Shown: positions 44,008 through 52,790 of the stretch, in pieces
Layout of the letters: each line of letters starts with the position of its first letter
How positions within the stretch are numbered: the first letter of the stretch is position 1
Source of the DNA: MED-G105 sp050331095
GTDB taxonomy: Bacteria; Pseudomonadota; Alphaproteobacteria; Caulobacterales; Parvularculaceae
Direction: 5' to 3'
Assembly: GCA_050331095.1 (NCBI GenBank)
Contig: JBHJHE010000024.1
Location: forward strand, 1-64,000
DNA: 64,000 nt
The notes under the pieces: generated by a model
Seen by the model: only the letters and a program-made list of their open reading frames with translations
Database searches by the model: none
What the model was told of the DNA's origin: nothing
Translations under genes and position numbers: made by a program

Positions 44008-45534
44008 TCACATCTGCGCGCCATAGGTCCACGGCACGAACTCATTGTCCCCGAAGCCGTGAACCTCGCTGCGCGTCCGTTCGCCCGATGCGATCGCGAT
44101 CAACCGCCGGAAGATCTCTTCGCCCATCTCGGCGATCGTCGCCTCGCCGTCGAGGACGCGGCCGCAGTTCACGTCCATATCGTCGGACATGCGCTCGAAC
44201 ATCGCCGTATTCGTCGCCAGTTTGACGCTCGGAACGGGCTTGCATCCGTAGACGGAGCCCCGGCCGGTGGTGAAGGCGACGATGTTGGCGCCCGACGCGA
44301 CCTGTCCGGTGATCGACATCGGGTCGTAGCCGGGCGAATCCATTAAGACGAACCCCTTCTTGTCGATCGGTTCTCCGTATCGGTAGACGTCCATGAGCCG
44401 CGTCGTGCCGCCCTTCGCCACCGCGCCGAGCGACTTCTCATAGATCGTAGTCAGTCCGCCCGCCTTGTTTCCGTGCGAGGGATTGTTGTCCATCTTGCCG
44501 CCGTTCTGGGACGCGTAGCCCTCCCACCAGCGGATCAGCTCTTTCAGTTTTTCCGCGACCTCGGGCGTGTCCGCGCGCGAAGTGAGGAGATGCTCGGCCC
44601 CGTAGATCTCCGGCGTTTCGCTGAGGATCGCCGTCCCGCCATGGCGCACAAGAAGGTCGGCCGCGGCGCCGAGTGCCGGGTTCGCCGTGATGCCGGAATA
44701 GCCGTCGGAGCCGCCGCACTCGAGGCCGAGGACGAGTTCGCTCGCGGGGATAGGCTCGCGCGCGACGTCGTTCGCGACGTCGAGCATCTCGCCGACCATC
44801 TCCCGGCCGGCGCGGACGGTGGCGGTCGTGCCGCCCTCGTCCTGGATGACGAGCGATCGCAGATTGTCGGCGTGCGCTAGCCCCTGGGTCTCCATCAGGC
44901 CGGCGATCTGGTTCGCTTCGCAGCCGAGGCCGATTATCAAGACGCCGGCGAAGTTCGGATGGCGGGCGAAACCGGCGATGGTGCGTCGCAGCTGGACGAA
45001 GCTCTCATTGGCGCCGACGCAACAACCGGCGTTGTGGGTGAGGGCGACGACGCCGTCCACGTTCGGCCAGGGGGCGAGGCTCGCGCCCCTGAAGGCGTCG
45101 GCGACGTGGGTCGCCACCGTCGCCGAGCAATTCACACTCGTCAGTACGCCAATATAATTGCGTGTCGCCGCGCGTCCGTCCGCCCGCCGAAAACCCATGA
45201 AAGTGGCGGGCGTCTCGACATAGTCGGTCGCCGGGGCGCCGTTGCCACCCGCGGCCCGGTCGAAGTCGCGAACCTCGACATTGTGCGTGTGGACATGGGT
45301 CCCTGGCGGTATCGCCTCGACAGCGAAGCCGATGATCTGGCCGTACTTGCGGATCGGCTCGCCCGCGGCGATCGCGCGCGCGGAGACTTTGTGGCCGGCG
45401 GGAACGTCGTCGCGCAGCAGCAAGTCCTCGTCGGCGACGCGCGCGCCGGCGTCCGCCGGACTGACGCACAGGACGACATTGTCGTCCTCATGGAGGCGGA
45501 AGACGCGTTTCGCCAGGGTCGGTTCGGCGTTCAT
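44008..45534 (-). CDS. uxaA: Altronate dehydratase
   Basis: 508 residues. It dehydrates D-altronate (from galacturonate via tagaturonate) to KDG in the cytoplasm. It has the N-terminal SAF domain (DNVVLCVSPADAGARVADED, HVHTHNVEV) and the UxaA body with FMGFRRADGRAATRNYIGVL, THNAGCCVGANE, IIGLGCEANQI, GLECGGSDGYSGITANPALG and DSPGYDPMSITGQVASGAN. The conserved Cys residues probably bind an iron-containing cofactor. The ATG overlaps the stop of a 49-codon open frame (ATGA). It sits in one operon with two organic-acid transporters and the FAH protein. No second reductase gene (uxaB) is in the window. Confidence 0.95.
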   Translation of the reverse strand: MNAEPTLAKRVFRLHEDDNVVLCVSPADAGARVADEDLLLRDDVPAGHKVSARAIAAGEPIRKYGQIIGFAVEAIPPGTHVHTHNVEVRDFDRAAGGNGAPATDYVETPATFMGFRRADGRAATRNYIGVLTSVNCSATVATHVADAFRGASLAPWPNVDGVVALTHNAGCCVGANESFVQLRRTIAGFARHPNFAGVLIIGLGCEANQIAGLMETQGLAHADNLRSLVIQDEGGTTATVRAGREMVGEMLDVANDVAREPIPASELVLGLECGGSDGYSGITANPALGAAADLLVRHGGTAILSETPEIYGAEHLLTSRADTPEVAEKLKELIRWWEGYASQNGGKMDNNPSHGNKAGGLTTIYEKSLGAVAKGGTTRLMDVYRYGEPIDKKGFVLMDSPGYDPMSITGQVASGANIVAFTTGRGSVYGCKPVPSVKLATNTAMFERMSDDMDVNCGRVLDGEATIAEMGEEIFRRLIAIASGERTRSEVHGFGDNEFVPWTYGAQM

Positions 45535-45680
45535 CGGCGGACGGCCTCCAAGAATGACGCGACGCCGTTTTGAGGCGCCGCGGGCGTAAAAACTGATCCT
45601 TCGGCGCAGGCGATCGCCAACGCGAACCCGCCGACGTTCCGCCATACGGATCTCAGGACATGGGCGCGCAGGACGGTCAT
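45531..45680 (-). CDS. Small 49-residue protein between lctP and uxaA
   Basis: An open frame of 49 codons plus stop runs from the ATG at 45680 to the TGA at 45531. Its ATG overlaps the lctP stop (ATGA) and its own TGA overlaps the uxaA start (ATGA), so it is joined at both ends like the true genes of this operon. The product starts MTVLRAHVLRSVWRNVGG, has a short hydrophobic part (FALAIACAEG) and ends FLEAVRR. I recognise no family. It may be a real small protein or a coupling cistron. A remnant of a larger gene is also possible. Confidence 0.45.
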   Translation of the reverse strand: MTVLRAHVLRSVWRNVGGFALAIACAEGSVFTPAAPQNGVASFLEAVRR

Positions 45681-47392
45681 TGAAGGCCCCGGGCGGCGAG
45701 CAGCGGGTCGCTGACCTTGAAGACGTAAATCGCGACGACGCCGAGGACGCCGACGAAGGCGAGATAGTAAGCCGTCGGGATAATCGTGCGCCGCAGCGTC
45801 TCGCCCTCGTGTCCGAGGAGCCCCACGGTGGCCGACGCGGCGACCACATTGTGGATGGCGATCATGTTGCCCGCGGCGGCGCCGACCGCCTGGAGCGCGA
45901 CCGACATCGCGGTCGAATTGCCGAGGGCTTCGGCCGCGCCGAACTGGAACTGCGCGAACATCAGATTGCTCACGGTGTTGGAGCCGGCGATGAACGCGCC
46001 GAGCGCGCCGATCGTCGGCGCGAACAGGGGCCAGACGGCGCCCACGTTCGTCGCCACCCAGTCCGCCATGGCGAGAGGCATGCTCGGGAGCGCAGCGTCG
46101 TTGACGCCGGAATTGATATAAATACGAACCATCGGCACCGTGAAAATCAGGACAAAGCCCGCGCCCAGCAGAATGCGGCTTGATTCCGACACGGCGGCGC
46201 GCGCCTGCGCCGCGCTCATCCGGTGCAGGCGCACGGTGATGGCCACGACGGCGCAGAAGACGGCGCCCGGCAGATAGAGCGGCTGGCTCGACCCGTCGAC
46301 GCCCGTGCCGAAAATGTCGGTCCATTCGAGCGTCACCGCCTTCAGCCAGTCGCCGAGGGGCAGGCCAGGCGCGCGCGTCAGTACGAGAAGGCCCGCGACA
46401 AGTAGATACGGGGTCCACGCGCGAACGTAAGAAAGGCCGTGGCCCGAGAAGTCGCCGGCGTCCATCGTCAGCGCCCCCATCCAGGACGCTGGCCAGCGCT
46501 CGCGCGGCGCGAACTCCCAGGGGACCGTGTCGCGCTTCGGCGTCAGAAAGTTGCGCCGCGCCGCGAGCGTGATGACGCCAAGACCAATCAGCGCGCCGAC
46601 GAGGGAAGGGAATTCCGGCCCGAGAAACACGGCCGTCAGGTAGTATGGGACGGTGAAGGCGATGCCGCCGAGAAGCGCGAACGGCGCGATGGCGAGCCCT
46701 TCGCGCCAGCTTTTGTTGGGTCCGAAGAAGCGCGTCATCATGGTCACCATGAGGAGCGGCATCAGCGTACCGACGATCGCGTGCAGGATCGCGATGTCCG
46801 CCGTCACGAGGCGGATGAACCCGTCGAAGGACGAGCCCGCCGCCTCAAGGGCCGGCGCGATCGCCGCCTCGTCGAGGCCGCCGCGCAGGCCGACGACGAC
46901 GGGCGTGCCCGCCGCGCCGAACGTCACGGGCGTCGACTGCACCATCATGCCGAGCATGACCGCGGCCATTGCGGGGAACCCGAGGGCGACGAGGAGCGGC
47001 GCCGTCACCGCCGCCGGCGTGCCGAACCCCGCGGCGCCCTCGATGAAGGCGCCGAAAAGCCAGACGACGATCACCACTTGCACCCGCCGGTCGGGATTGA
47101 GGCTGGCGAATCCGCCCCGGATGACGTCGACGGCGCCCGACTGCTTCAGGGTGTTGAGGAGCAGCATCGCCCCGAAAATGATGAACAGGATGTTCGCCGT
47201 GATGAAGAGGCCCTGGATGGTCGACGCCGCCACGACGGCGGGCGCGACGCCCCAGGCGGCGAGGGCGACAAGCGCGGCGACGACGTAGGTCGCCGGCATG
47301 GCGATCCGCGCCGGCGTGCGGAAGCCGACGAGCAGCGCCCCCGCGAGAACGATCGGGGCGATCGCGATGAGGGCCTGAAGGTTCGGGTTCAT
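45677..47392 (-). CDS. LctP/GlcA-family lactate or glycolate permease
   Basis: About 571 residues with roughly a dozen or more membrane helices. It imports L-lactate, D-lactate or glycolate with protons. Family blocks: LLLNTLKQSGAVDVIRGGFA, GAFIEGAAGFGTPAAVTAPL, MMVQSTPVTFGAAGTPVVVG, GSNTVSNLMFAQFQFGAAE and AAAGNMIAIHNVVAASATVG. The ATG at 47392 gives the normal N-terminus (MNPNLQALIAIAPIVLAG). The glcDEF operon across the IclR gene favours glycolate or lactate as cargo, but being in one operon with uxaA is unusual for this permease. Confidence 0.9.
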   Translation of the reverse strand: MNPNLQALIAIAPIVLAGALLVGFRTPARIAMPATYVVAALVALAAWGVAPAVVAASTIQGLFITANILFIIFGAMLLLNTLKQSGAVDVIRGGFASLNPDRRVQVVIVVWLFGAFIEGAAGFGTPAAVTAPLLVALGFPAMAAVMLGMMVQSTPVTFGAAGTPVVVGLRGGLDEAAIAPALEAAGSSFDGFIRLVTADIAILHAIVGTLMPLLMVTMMTRFFGPNKSWREGLAIAPFALLGGIAFTVPYYLTAVFLGPEFPSLVGALIGLGVITLAARRNFLTPKRDTVPWEFAPRERWPASWMGALTMDAGDFSGHGLSYVRAWTPYLLVAGLLVLTRAPGLPLGDWLKAVTLEWTDIFGTGVDGSSQPLYLPGAVFCAVVAITVRLHRMSAAQARAAVSESSRILLGAGFVLIFTVPMVRIYINSGVNDAALPSMPLAMADWVATNVGAVWPLFAPTIGALGAFIAGSNTVSNLMFAQFQFGAAEALGNSTAMSVALQAVGAAAGNMIAIHNVVAASATVGLLGHEGETLRRTIIPTAYYLAFVGVLGVVAIYVFKVSDPLLAARGLQ

Positions 47393-47429
47393 TCGCTCTC
47401 TCGCACGAGGCGGTTCGGCGCCGCGTAGG

Positions 47430-48929
47430 TCACGTCGCCGTTCGCCCAAAGACGATCGGCACAAGGACGTAGCACATCACGGTAAGGACGAGCGCGCTGA
47501 AAACGTTGAGCGCGACGCCCGCCCGCGCCATGTCGACAATGCGCACCGCGCCGCTGGCGAAGACGATGGCGTTCGGCGGCGTCGCGACGGGGAGCATGAA
47601 GGCGCAACTCGCCGCCATCGCGGCCGGCGCGGCGAGCAGCATCGGGTCGAGCCGTCCCGCGGTCGCGATCGCGCCGAGGACCGGCATGAGGGCCGTCGCC
47701 GTCGCCACGTTGCTCGTCAGTTCGGTGAGGAGCACGACGAGAACGGTCACGGCGAAGATGAGCATGATTGGGTGGAAGCTCGTCAGGCCCTCAAGCCGGC
47801 CGCCGAGCCAGGCCGCAAGCCCCGACGCGGAAATCGCCGCCGCCAGGCTGAGCCCGCCGCCGAAGATCAGAAGAATGCCCCACGGCAGCTTGGCGGCGGT
47901 CTCCCAGTCGAGAAGCGCTTCGCCCTTTTCGCCAGCGCCGGCCGGGACGACGAAGAGAGCGACCGCGCCGATGAGCGCGATCGCCGTGTCGCTGAGAGTC
48001 TCAAGTCCCGGGACGCGTACGATCAGCCGGCGGAACATCCACGCCGCCGCGACGAGCGCGAACACGATCGCGACGCGCGTCTCCGGCGTCGTGATCGGTC
48101 CAAGACCTGCGAGGCGCTCGCGGATGATCGCCGGAGCGCCCGCCACGTCCTTCGCCTCGAGGCGGAAGACGAGGCGCGTCAGGCACAGCCAGGCGATCGG
48201 CAGCAGCACCGCGACGACGGGAAGGCCGAGCGCCATCCATTCGGCGAAGCCGATCTCGCGGCCGAACTCGGCCTCGATATAGCCTTTTACGATGGCGTTC
48301 GTCGGGGTGCCGACGAGCGTGCCGCGCCCGCCGATGCTGCAGGAGAAGGCGATGCCGAGGAGCAGCGCGAGCGCGAACGGACGTCCGACATAGTCCTTGC
48401 CGAGGACGGCCGCGGCGACGGAGAGCGCGATCGGCGTCATCATAAGCGCCGTCGCGGTGTTCGAGATCCACATGGAAAGGCCCGCCGCGGCGAGCATGAA
48501 CCCGGCGATCAGCGCCGCGGGGCTCGCCCCGCTGCGCGCGACGACGTTGAGCGCGATGCGCGTGTGCAGGTTCCAGCGCTCCAGCGAAGTGGCGATGACG
48601 AACCCGCCGAGGAAAAGAAAGATGATCGGGTTCGCGTAGCCGGCCAGCGCTTCGCGCAAGCCGAGGGCGCCGGTGAACGGGACGAAGATCGCCGGCAGAA
48701 GCGAGGTCGCCGGGATGGGGATCGCTTCGGTCACCCACCAGACCGCGATCAGCGTCGTCAGCGCCAGAACGCCGACGCCGGCGGGAGACAGGCCCTCCCA
48801 GAGCGGGGCTAGCGCGAGCGCGAGGGCCGCAAGCGAGGGGCCGGCGATCAGGCCGATGCGCTTGGGGTTGGTGAGGCCGGTTCTGTGCGCGGCCCGGCGA
48901 GGGGCGGTGTTGACGGGCGGGGTCGGCAT
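47430..48929 (-). CDS. SLC13/DASS-family sodium/dicarboxylate symporter
   Basis: 499 residues with about eleven membrane helices. It carries the two inverted-repeat motifs of the divalent anion:sodium symporters: SNTATALMMTPIALS with GTLVGTPTNAIVKGY, and SNVATATALMPVLGAI with VATPPNAIVFASG. Cargo is probably a C4-dicarboxylate such as malate, succinate or tartrate, consistent with the TtuC-like dehydrogenase nearby. The ATG at 48929 has GGAG upstream. Further upstream the frame is not protein-like. Upstream lie an IclR-type palindrome (72 bases away) and a GntR-type site (about 140 bases away). It heads the operon ending in uxaA and the FAH gene. Confidence 0.9.
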   Translation of the reverse strand: MPTPPVNTAPRRAAHRTGLTNPKRIGLIAGPSLAALALALAPLWEGLSPAGVGVLALTTLIAVWWVTEAIPIPATSLLPAIFVPFTGALGLREALAGYANPIIFLFLGGFVIATSLERWNLHTRIALNVVARSGASPAALIAGFMLAAAGLSMWISNTATALMMTPIALSVAAAVLGKDYVGRPFALALLLGIAFSCSIGGRGTLVGTPTNAIVKGYIEAEFGREIGFAEWMALGLPVVAVLLPIAWLCLTRLVFRLEAKDVAGAPAIIRERLAGLGPITTPETRVAIVFALVAAAWMFRRLIVRVPGLETLSDTAIALIGAVALFVVPAGAGEKGEALLDWETAAKLPWGILLIFGGGLSLAAAISASGLAAWLGGRLEGLTSFHPIMLIFAVTVLVVLLTELTSNVATATALMPVLGAIATAGRLDPMLLAAPAAMAASCAFMLPVATPPNAIVFASGAVRIVDMARAGVALNVFSALVLTVMCYVLVPIVFGRTAT

Positions 48930-49000
48930 AGATCTCCGGAGGAACGCGCGTTCGCGGTCAGTACGTCGCCGGGCGGTCCCCGCGTAAGGGCCGATACAGG

Positions 49001-49020
49001 CGTTCCCGGTGCGCGGAACG
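49001..49020. promoter_or_regulatory. Candidate IclR-type palindrome upstream of the SLC13 operon
   Basis: CGTTCCCGGTGCGCGGAACG has 6-bp inverted arms CGTTCC / GGAACG around an 8-base spacer. It resembles the element at 59440-59458. It lies between the divergent SLC13 operon and the iclR gene. Confidence 0.5.
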
Positions 49021-49066
49021 GCGGTTGGCGCGGCGCGCCTTGTGGTTTTCCGGCACTGTACCCGAT

Positions 49067-49083
49067 TTCCGGTCTTACCAATA
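49067..49083. promoter_or_regulatory. GntR/FadR-type site in the SLC13/iclR divergent region
   Basis: TTCCGGTCTTACCAATA contains GGT-CTT-ACC and a perfect right half ACCAAT. It matches the perfect site at 37741 over GGTCTTACCAA. It lies about 138 bases upstream of the SLC13 gene and 125 upstream of iclR. Confidence 0.5.
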
Positions 49084-49207
49084 TGGCGTTCGGCGAAGGA
49101 GCGGGTTAGCGTTCCACAAGCGGTAAGGCCGGTTGCAGGGCGTCGCCCGCCGGGCCGCGAGCGAGAGAGCGCAGGAAAAGCGCTCCGCAACCACGTGGAG
49201 GAACGCC

Positions 49208-50011
49208 ATGGAGGCAGAGGCGGCGAAGGCCCTCGGGCCGACCGCGACGGGCCAGGTGCAGTCGCTGACGCGCGCCCTGGGCCTTCTTGAAATACTCGCG
49301 GACCGCGAGGGCGGGTTGAGCCTGAGCGAGTTGTCCCTTGCGGCCAGTCTGCCGCGGTCAACGACGCATCGGCTGATGACGACGATGGAAGCGATGCGGT
49401 TCGTCCGCTTCGAACGCGAGCGCAATCGCTGGGTCATTGGCGTTCAGACGTTCACCATCGGACAGGCGTTCGCACGCTCGCGCGACATCGGCGAGCTCGC
49501 CAAGCCGATCGCGCAGACGCTGATGAAAGAGCTTGGCGAGACCATCAACGTCGCGATTCTGGAGGACGGCCACATGCGTTACGTCGCCCAGGCCGCGCAC
49601 GTACATGGGGCGGAGACGTTCGCCTCGCCCGGTCAGACCGCTCCCTTTCACGCCAGCGCCGCGGGCAAGAGCGTTCTCGCGTACGGGCCGGCGAAGACCG
49701 CCGAACTCTATCTGAAGGCGAGCGGCCCTTTGCAGTACACACGCCGCACGATGGTCGCGCTGAAGGACCTGATGTCCGACCTGCAGGTCACGCGGGCCCG
49801 CGGCTACGCTATCGACGACGCCGAGCGCCGAGCGGACGTCCGCTGCGTCGCGGCGCCGGTATTCGACGAGCGCGGCCAGCCGCTCGGCGCGTTTTCAGTT
49901 TCGACGACCTGCGAACGCCTCCCGGAAAGCCGACAGGCCGCCGTCGGCGCTCGCCTGCGTGACGCGGCGCGCATCCTGACCGTGAACATTGGCGGACGAT
50001 GGCTGCAATAG
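49208..50011 (+). CDS. IclR-family transcriptional regulator
   Basis: 267 residues. The N-terminal winged helix-turn-helix (QSLTRALGLLEILADREGGL, LSELSLAASLPRSTTHRLM) is joined to the IclR effector domain (ELGETINVAILEDGHMRYVA, FHASAAGKSVLAY, LQVTRARGYAIDDAERRADV, VRCVAAPVFDERGQPLGAFS). GGAGGAA precedes the ATG at 49208. It is divergent from the SLC13-lctP-uxaA operon and upstream of glcDEF. Palindromes of the form CGTTCC...GGAACG nearby are its probable sites. The effector may be glycolate, a dicarboxylate or a sugar acid. Whether it activates or represses is not readable. Confidence 0.92.
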   Translation: MEAEAAKALGPTATGQVQSLTRALGLLEILADREGGLSLSELSLAASLPRSTTHRLMTTMEAMRFVRFERERNRWVIGVQTFTIGQAFARSRDIGELAKPIAQTLMKELGETINVAILEDGHMRYVAQAAHVHGAETFASPGQTAPFHASAAGKSVLAYGPAKTAELYLKASGPLQYTRRTMVALKDLMSDLQVTRARGYAIDDAERRADVRCVAAPVFDERGQPLGAFSVSTTCERLPESRQAAVGARLRDAARILTVNIGGRWLQ

Positions 50012-50040
50012 CGTCGACGCCTGGCGCGGGGGTCCAACCT

Positions 50041-50068
50041 GCGGAACGGCGCGCGGTCGCCGTTCCGC
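50041..50068. promoter_or_regulatory. 10-bp inverted repeat upstream of glcD
   Basis: GCGGAACGGC (50041-50050) and GCCGTTCCGC (50059-50068) form a perfect inverted repeat around eight bases, in the 120-base gap between iclR and glcD. Both arms contain the GGAACG/CGTTCC element seen upstream of SLC13 and the aldehyde dehydrogenase, so an IclR operator is plausible. With no T tract it is a poor terminator. Confidence 0.5.
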
Positions 50069-50131
50069 GCTTCGCGTCCGCTCGTTTATGCTCGTCGCCG
50101 TAAGGACGCCCGCAACCGCAGGATCGCCCGC

Positions 50132-51619
50132 TTGATCGCCCTCGACATCGACCCTGACGCCGCCGCGAAATGCGACGCCATCGCGCGCGCGCTACGCTCG
50201 TTTCTGCCGTCCGACTGCCTCATCGAGGAGGAGGACGGGCGACGCGCCTATGAATGCGACGGTTTAACCGCCTACCGCCAGCTCCCGCTTATCGTCGCCC
50301 TGGCGCGCAACGAAGCCGACGTGGTCGGCGTCCTCAAAACGTGCGCTGACATGGGCGTGAAGGTGGTGCCCCGTGGGTCGGGCACGTCGCTTTCGGGCGG
50401 CGCCATGCCGTTGCCTGACGGCCTCCTGTTGGGCGTCTCTAAGATGAACGCGATCATCGACGTCGACTACGCCAACCGGTGCGTCGTCGCCGAGCCTGGC
50501 GTCACGAACCTAGCCATCACCCACGCCGTTCAGGCCGAAGGTTTCTATTACGCGCCGGACCCCTCGAGCCAGATCGCCTGCTCCATCGGCGGCAACGTCG
50601 CGGAGAACTCCGGCGGCGTGCACTGTCTGAAGTACGGTCTGACGACGAACAATCTGCTCGGCGTCCGCCTCGCCATGATGAACGGCGACGTCGTCGCCCT
50701 CGGGGGGCGGAGCGGCGATCAGAACGGCTACGATCTGTTGGGCCTCATCGCGGGATCGGAGGGCCTTCTCGGGGTCGTCACCGAAGTGACCGGTCGCATC
50801 CTGCCGAAACCGGAGACCCGCCAGGCGATGCTCATCGGCTTCGCGTCGCCGGAGGACGCGGGCCGGTGCGTCGCCGACGTCATCGCCGCGGGCGTCATAC
50901 CCGCGGGCATGGAGATGATGGACAAGCTCGCCGTCACCGCAGCGGAGAACTTCGCCGGTTGCGGCTATCCGCTCGACGTCGAGGCGCTTCTGATCGTCGA
51001 GATCGACGGACCCGCTGCGAGCGTCGCCGATGAGATCGACCTGGTGCGGCGCGTCGCCGAGGCCTGCGGCGCGACGACCTTGAGGGTGAGCGGCGACGAG
51101 GCGGAGCGCGACGCCTTCTGGGCCGGACGCAAGGCGGCCTTCCCGGCCACCGGGCGGATCGCGCCCGATTACTATTGCATGGACGGCACCATCCCGCGCC
51201 GCACATTGCCGCTCGTCCTTCGGCGCATGGCCGAGATGTCCGAGAGGTACGGCCTTCAGGTCGCGAACGTTTTCCACGCCGGCGACGGCAATCTGCACCC
51301 GCTTATTCTCTACGACGCCAACGCGCCGGGACAATTGGAGACCGCGGAACGTTTCGGCGCGGACATTCTGCGTCTTTGCGTCGAGGTCGGCGGCGTTCTC
51401 ACGGGCGAACACGGCGTCGGCGTCGAAAAACGCGGGCTCATGGGCGAAATGTTCACCGACGTCGATCTCGCGCAGCAGCAGCGGATAAAGTGCGCGTTCG
51501 ACCCCGAGGGCCGGCTTAATCCCGGTAAGATGTTTCCGAAGCTCCATCGCTGCGCGGAACTGGGCGCCGTCCACGTGCACGGCGGCAAGCTATTGCGCCC
51601 CGACCTGCCGCGCTTTTGA
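50132..51619 (+). CDS. glcD: Glycolate oxidase subunit GlcD (FAD-linked)
   Basis: 495 residues. It is the flavin subunit that oxidises glycolate (or D-lactate) to the 2-oxo acid. FAD-binding blocks: VVPRGSGTSLSGGAMP, NRCVVAEPGVTNLAIT, PSSQIACSIGGNVAENSGG and LIAGSEGLLGVVTEVT. The substrate/FAD cap ends with VFHAGDGNLHPLILYD and TGEHGVGVEKRGLM. Translation seems to start at TTG (50132) with AGGA upstream. No ATG fits. It leads a glcD-glcE-glcF-enolase operon with short overlaps and follows iclR by 120 bases. Confidence 0.93.
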   Translation: MIALDIDPDAAAKCDAIARALRSFLPSDCLIEEEDGRRAYECDGLTAYRQLPLIVALARNEADVVGVLKTCADMGVKVVPRGSGTSLSGGAMPLPDGLLLGVSKMNAIIDVDYANRCVVAEPGVTNLAITHAVQAEGFYYAPDPSSQIACSIGGNVAENSGGVHCLKYGLTTNNLLGVRLAMMNGDVVALGGRSGDQNGYDLLGLIAGSEGLLGVVTEVTGRILPKPETRQAMLIGFASPEDAGRCVADVIAAGVIPAGMEMMDKLAVTAAENFAGCGYPLDVEALLIVEIDGPAASVADEIDLVRRVAEACGATTLRVSGDEAERDAFWAGRKAAFPATGRIAPDYYCMDGTIPRRTLPLVLRRMAEMSERYGLQVANVFHAGDGNLHPLILYDANAPGQLETAERFGADILRLCVEVGGVLTGEHGVGVEKRGLMGEMFTDVDLAQQQRIKCAFDPEGRLNPGKMFPKLHRCAELGAVHVHGGKLLRPDLPRF

Positions 51620-52785
51620 GGATGGCCGCGCTTTCGGGGATGGAGGCGATCAAGCCGCTAACGACGCACGACGTTTGCGAGGCCGTGCGCGCCGCTTGCG
51701 AGGCGGGCGAGCCGCTGGAGATCGTTGGTCGTGGGAGCAAGCTCGGGCTCGGCCGGCCCGTGGCGGCCGCGAGGCGGCTCGATTTATCCGGCTTGAGCGG
51801 CGTCACGCTCTATGAGCCGAACGAACTCGTTCTGTCCGCGCGCGCCGGTTCGCCGCTCGAGGACATCGAGGCGCTTTTGGAAGAGAACGGACAGATGCTC
51901 GCGATCGAGCCGCCGGACGCGCGGGCGCTCTTCGGCGCAGAGAACAAAGGCGCCATCGGCGGCGCTGTCGCGTCCGGCCTTTCCGGCCCGCGACGCGTGT
52001 TTTCCGGCGCGGCGCGCGACTTCGTTCTCGGCGTCAGCGGCGTTTCCGGGCGGGGCGAGCCCTTCAAGTCAGGCGGGCGCGTCGTCAAGAACGTAACCGG
52101 CTACGACCTCAGCAAGCTGATGACCGGCTCGTTCGGCACATTGGCGGCGTTGACGGACGTCACGTTGAAAGTCTCGCCGAAGCCCGAATGCGTCCGCACG
52201 GTGAGCGTCGTCGAACCCGACGTCGCGGCGGCCGCCGACATCATGCGGGCCGTGACCGCGAGCCCCTTCGCGCCGACCGGCGTCGGTTACGCGCCGATCG
52301 CCAGGAACGGCGATTACGCCGTGCATGTCCGTCTCGAAGGCTCTGAGAAGAGCGTCTCCCACCGCGCCGCGTCGGTCGTCGATCTGCTTCGCCGCGACGC
52401 CGCCGTCGACGAGGCGAGCGAGATCTGGTCGCGGCTCGCGGTCGCGGCGGACTTCGACGACGAAGACGCAACGTTGTGGAAGGCGGCGCTTGCGCCGGCG
52501 GCTTTTCCGGCGCTCATCGCCCGCAACCCGGAAGCGCGCTTCCTCGTCGACGGAGCCGGCGCGACCGCGTGGCTCGCCTTCGACGACCCTGACGCCGTTC
52601 CTGAAGCGCCGGACGCCGCTGAAGAGGCGCGTTTCTATGTCATGCGCGCGAGCGAGGCGCGGCGCCGGCGATTGCCGGTTTTCCCGGACCAGCCTGCCCC
52701 GCTCGCGCGCCTTAGTGCGGCCGTCAAGCGCGCTTTCGACCCGCGCGGGGTCCTGAACCCCGGCAAGATGTACGCTGAGATTTAA
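51616..52785 (+). CDS. glcE: Glycolate oxidase subunit GlcE (FAD-binding)
   Basis: About 389 residues, the smaller FAD-binding subunit. Visible are EIVGRGSKLGLGRP, LSARAGSPLEDIEALLEENG, AIGGAVASGLSGPRRVFSGA, ARDFVLGVSGVSGRGEPFKS and VVKNVTGYDLSKLMTGSFG, all characteristic of GlcE, and a C-terminal FDPRGVLNPGKMY. The TTG at 51616 overlaps the glcD stop (TTGA). ATG codons at 51622 and 51640 are alternatives. It is followed five bases later by glcF. Confidence 0.93.
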   Translation: MRMAALSGMEAIKPLTTHDVCEAVRAACEAGEPLEIVGRGSKLGLGRPVAAARRLDLSGLSGVTLYEPNELVLSARAGSPLEDIEALLEENGQMLAIEPPDARALFGAENKGAIGGAVASGLSGPRRVFSGAARDFVLGVSGVSGRGEPFKSGGRVVKNVTGYDLSKLMTGSFGTLAALTDVTLKVSPKPECVRTVSVVEPDVAAAADIMRAVTASPFAPTGVGYAPIARNGDYAVHVRLEGSEKSVSHRAASVVDLLRRDAAVDEASEIWSRLAVAADFDDEDATLWKAALAPAAFPALIARNPEARFLVDGAGATAWLAFDDPDAVPEAPDAAEEARFYVMRASEARRRRLPVFPDQPAPLARLSAAVKRAFDPRGVLNPGKMYAEI

Positions 52786-52790
52786 GGTCG

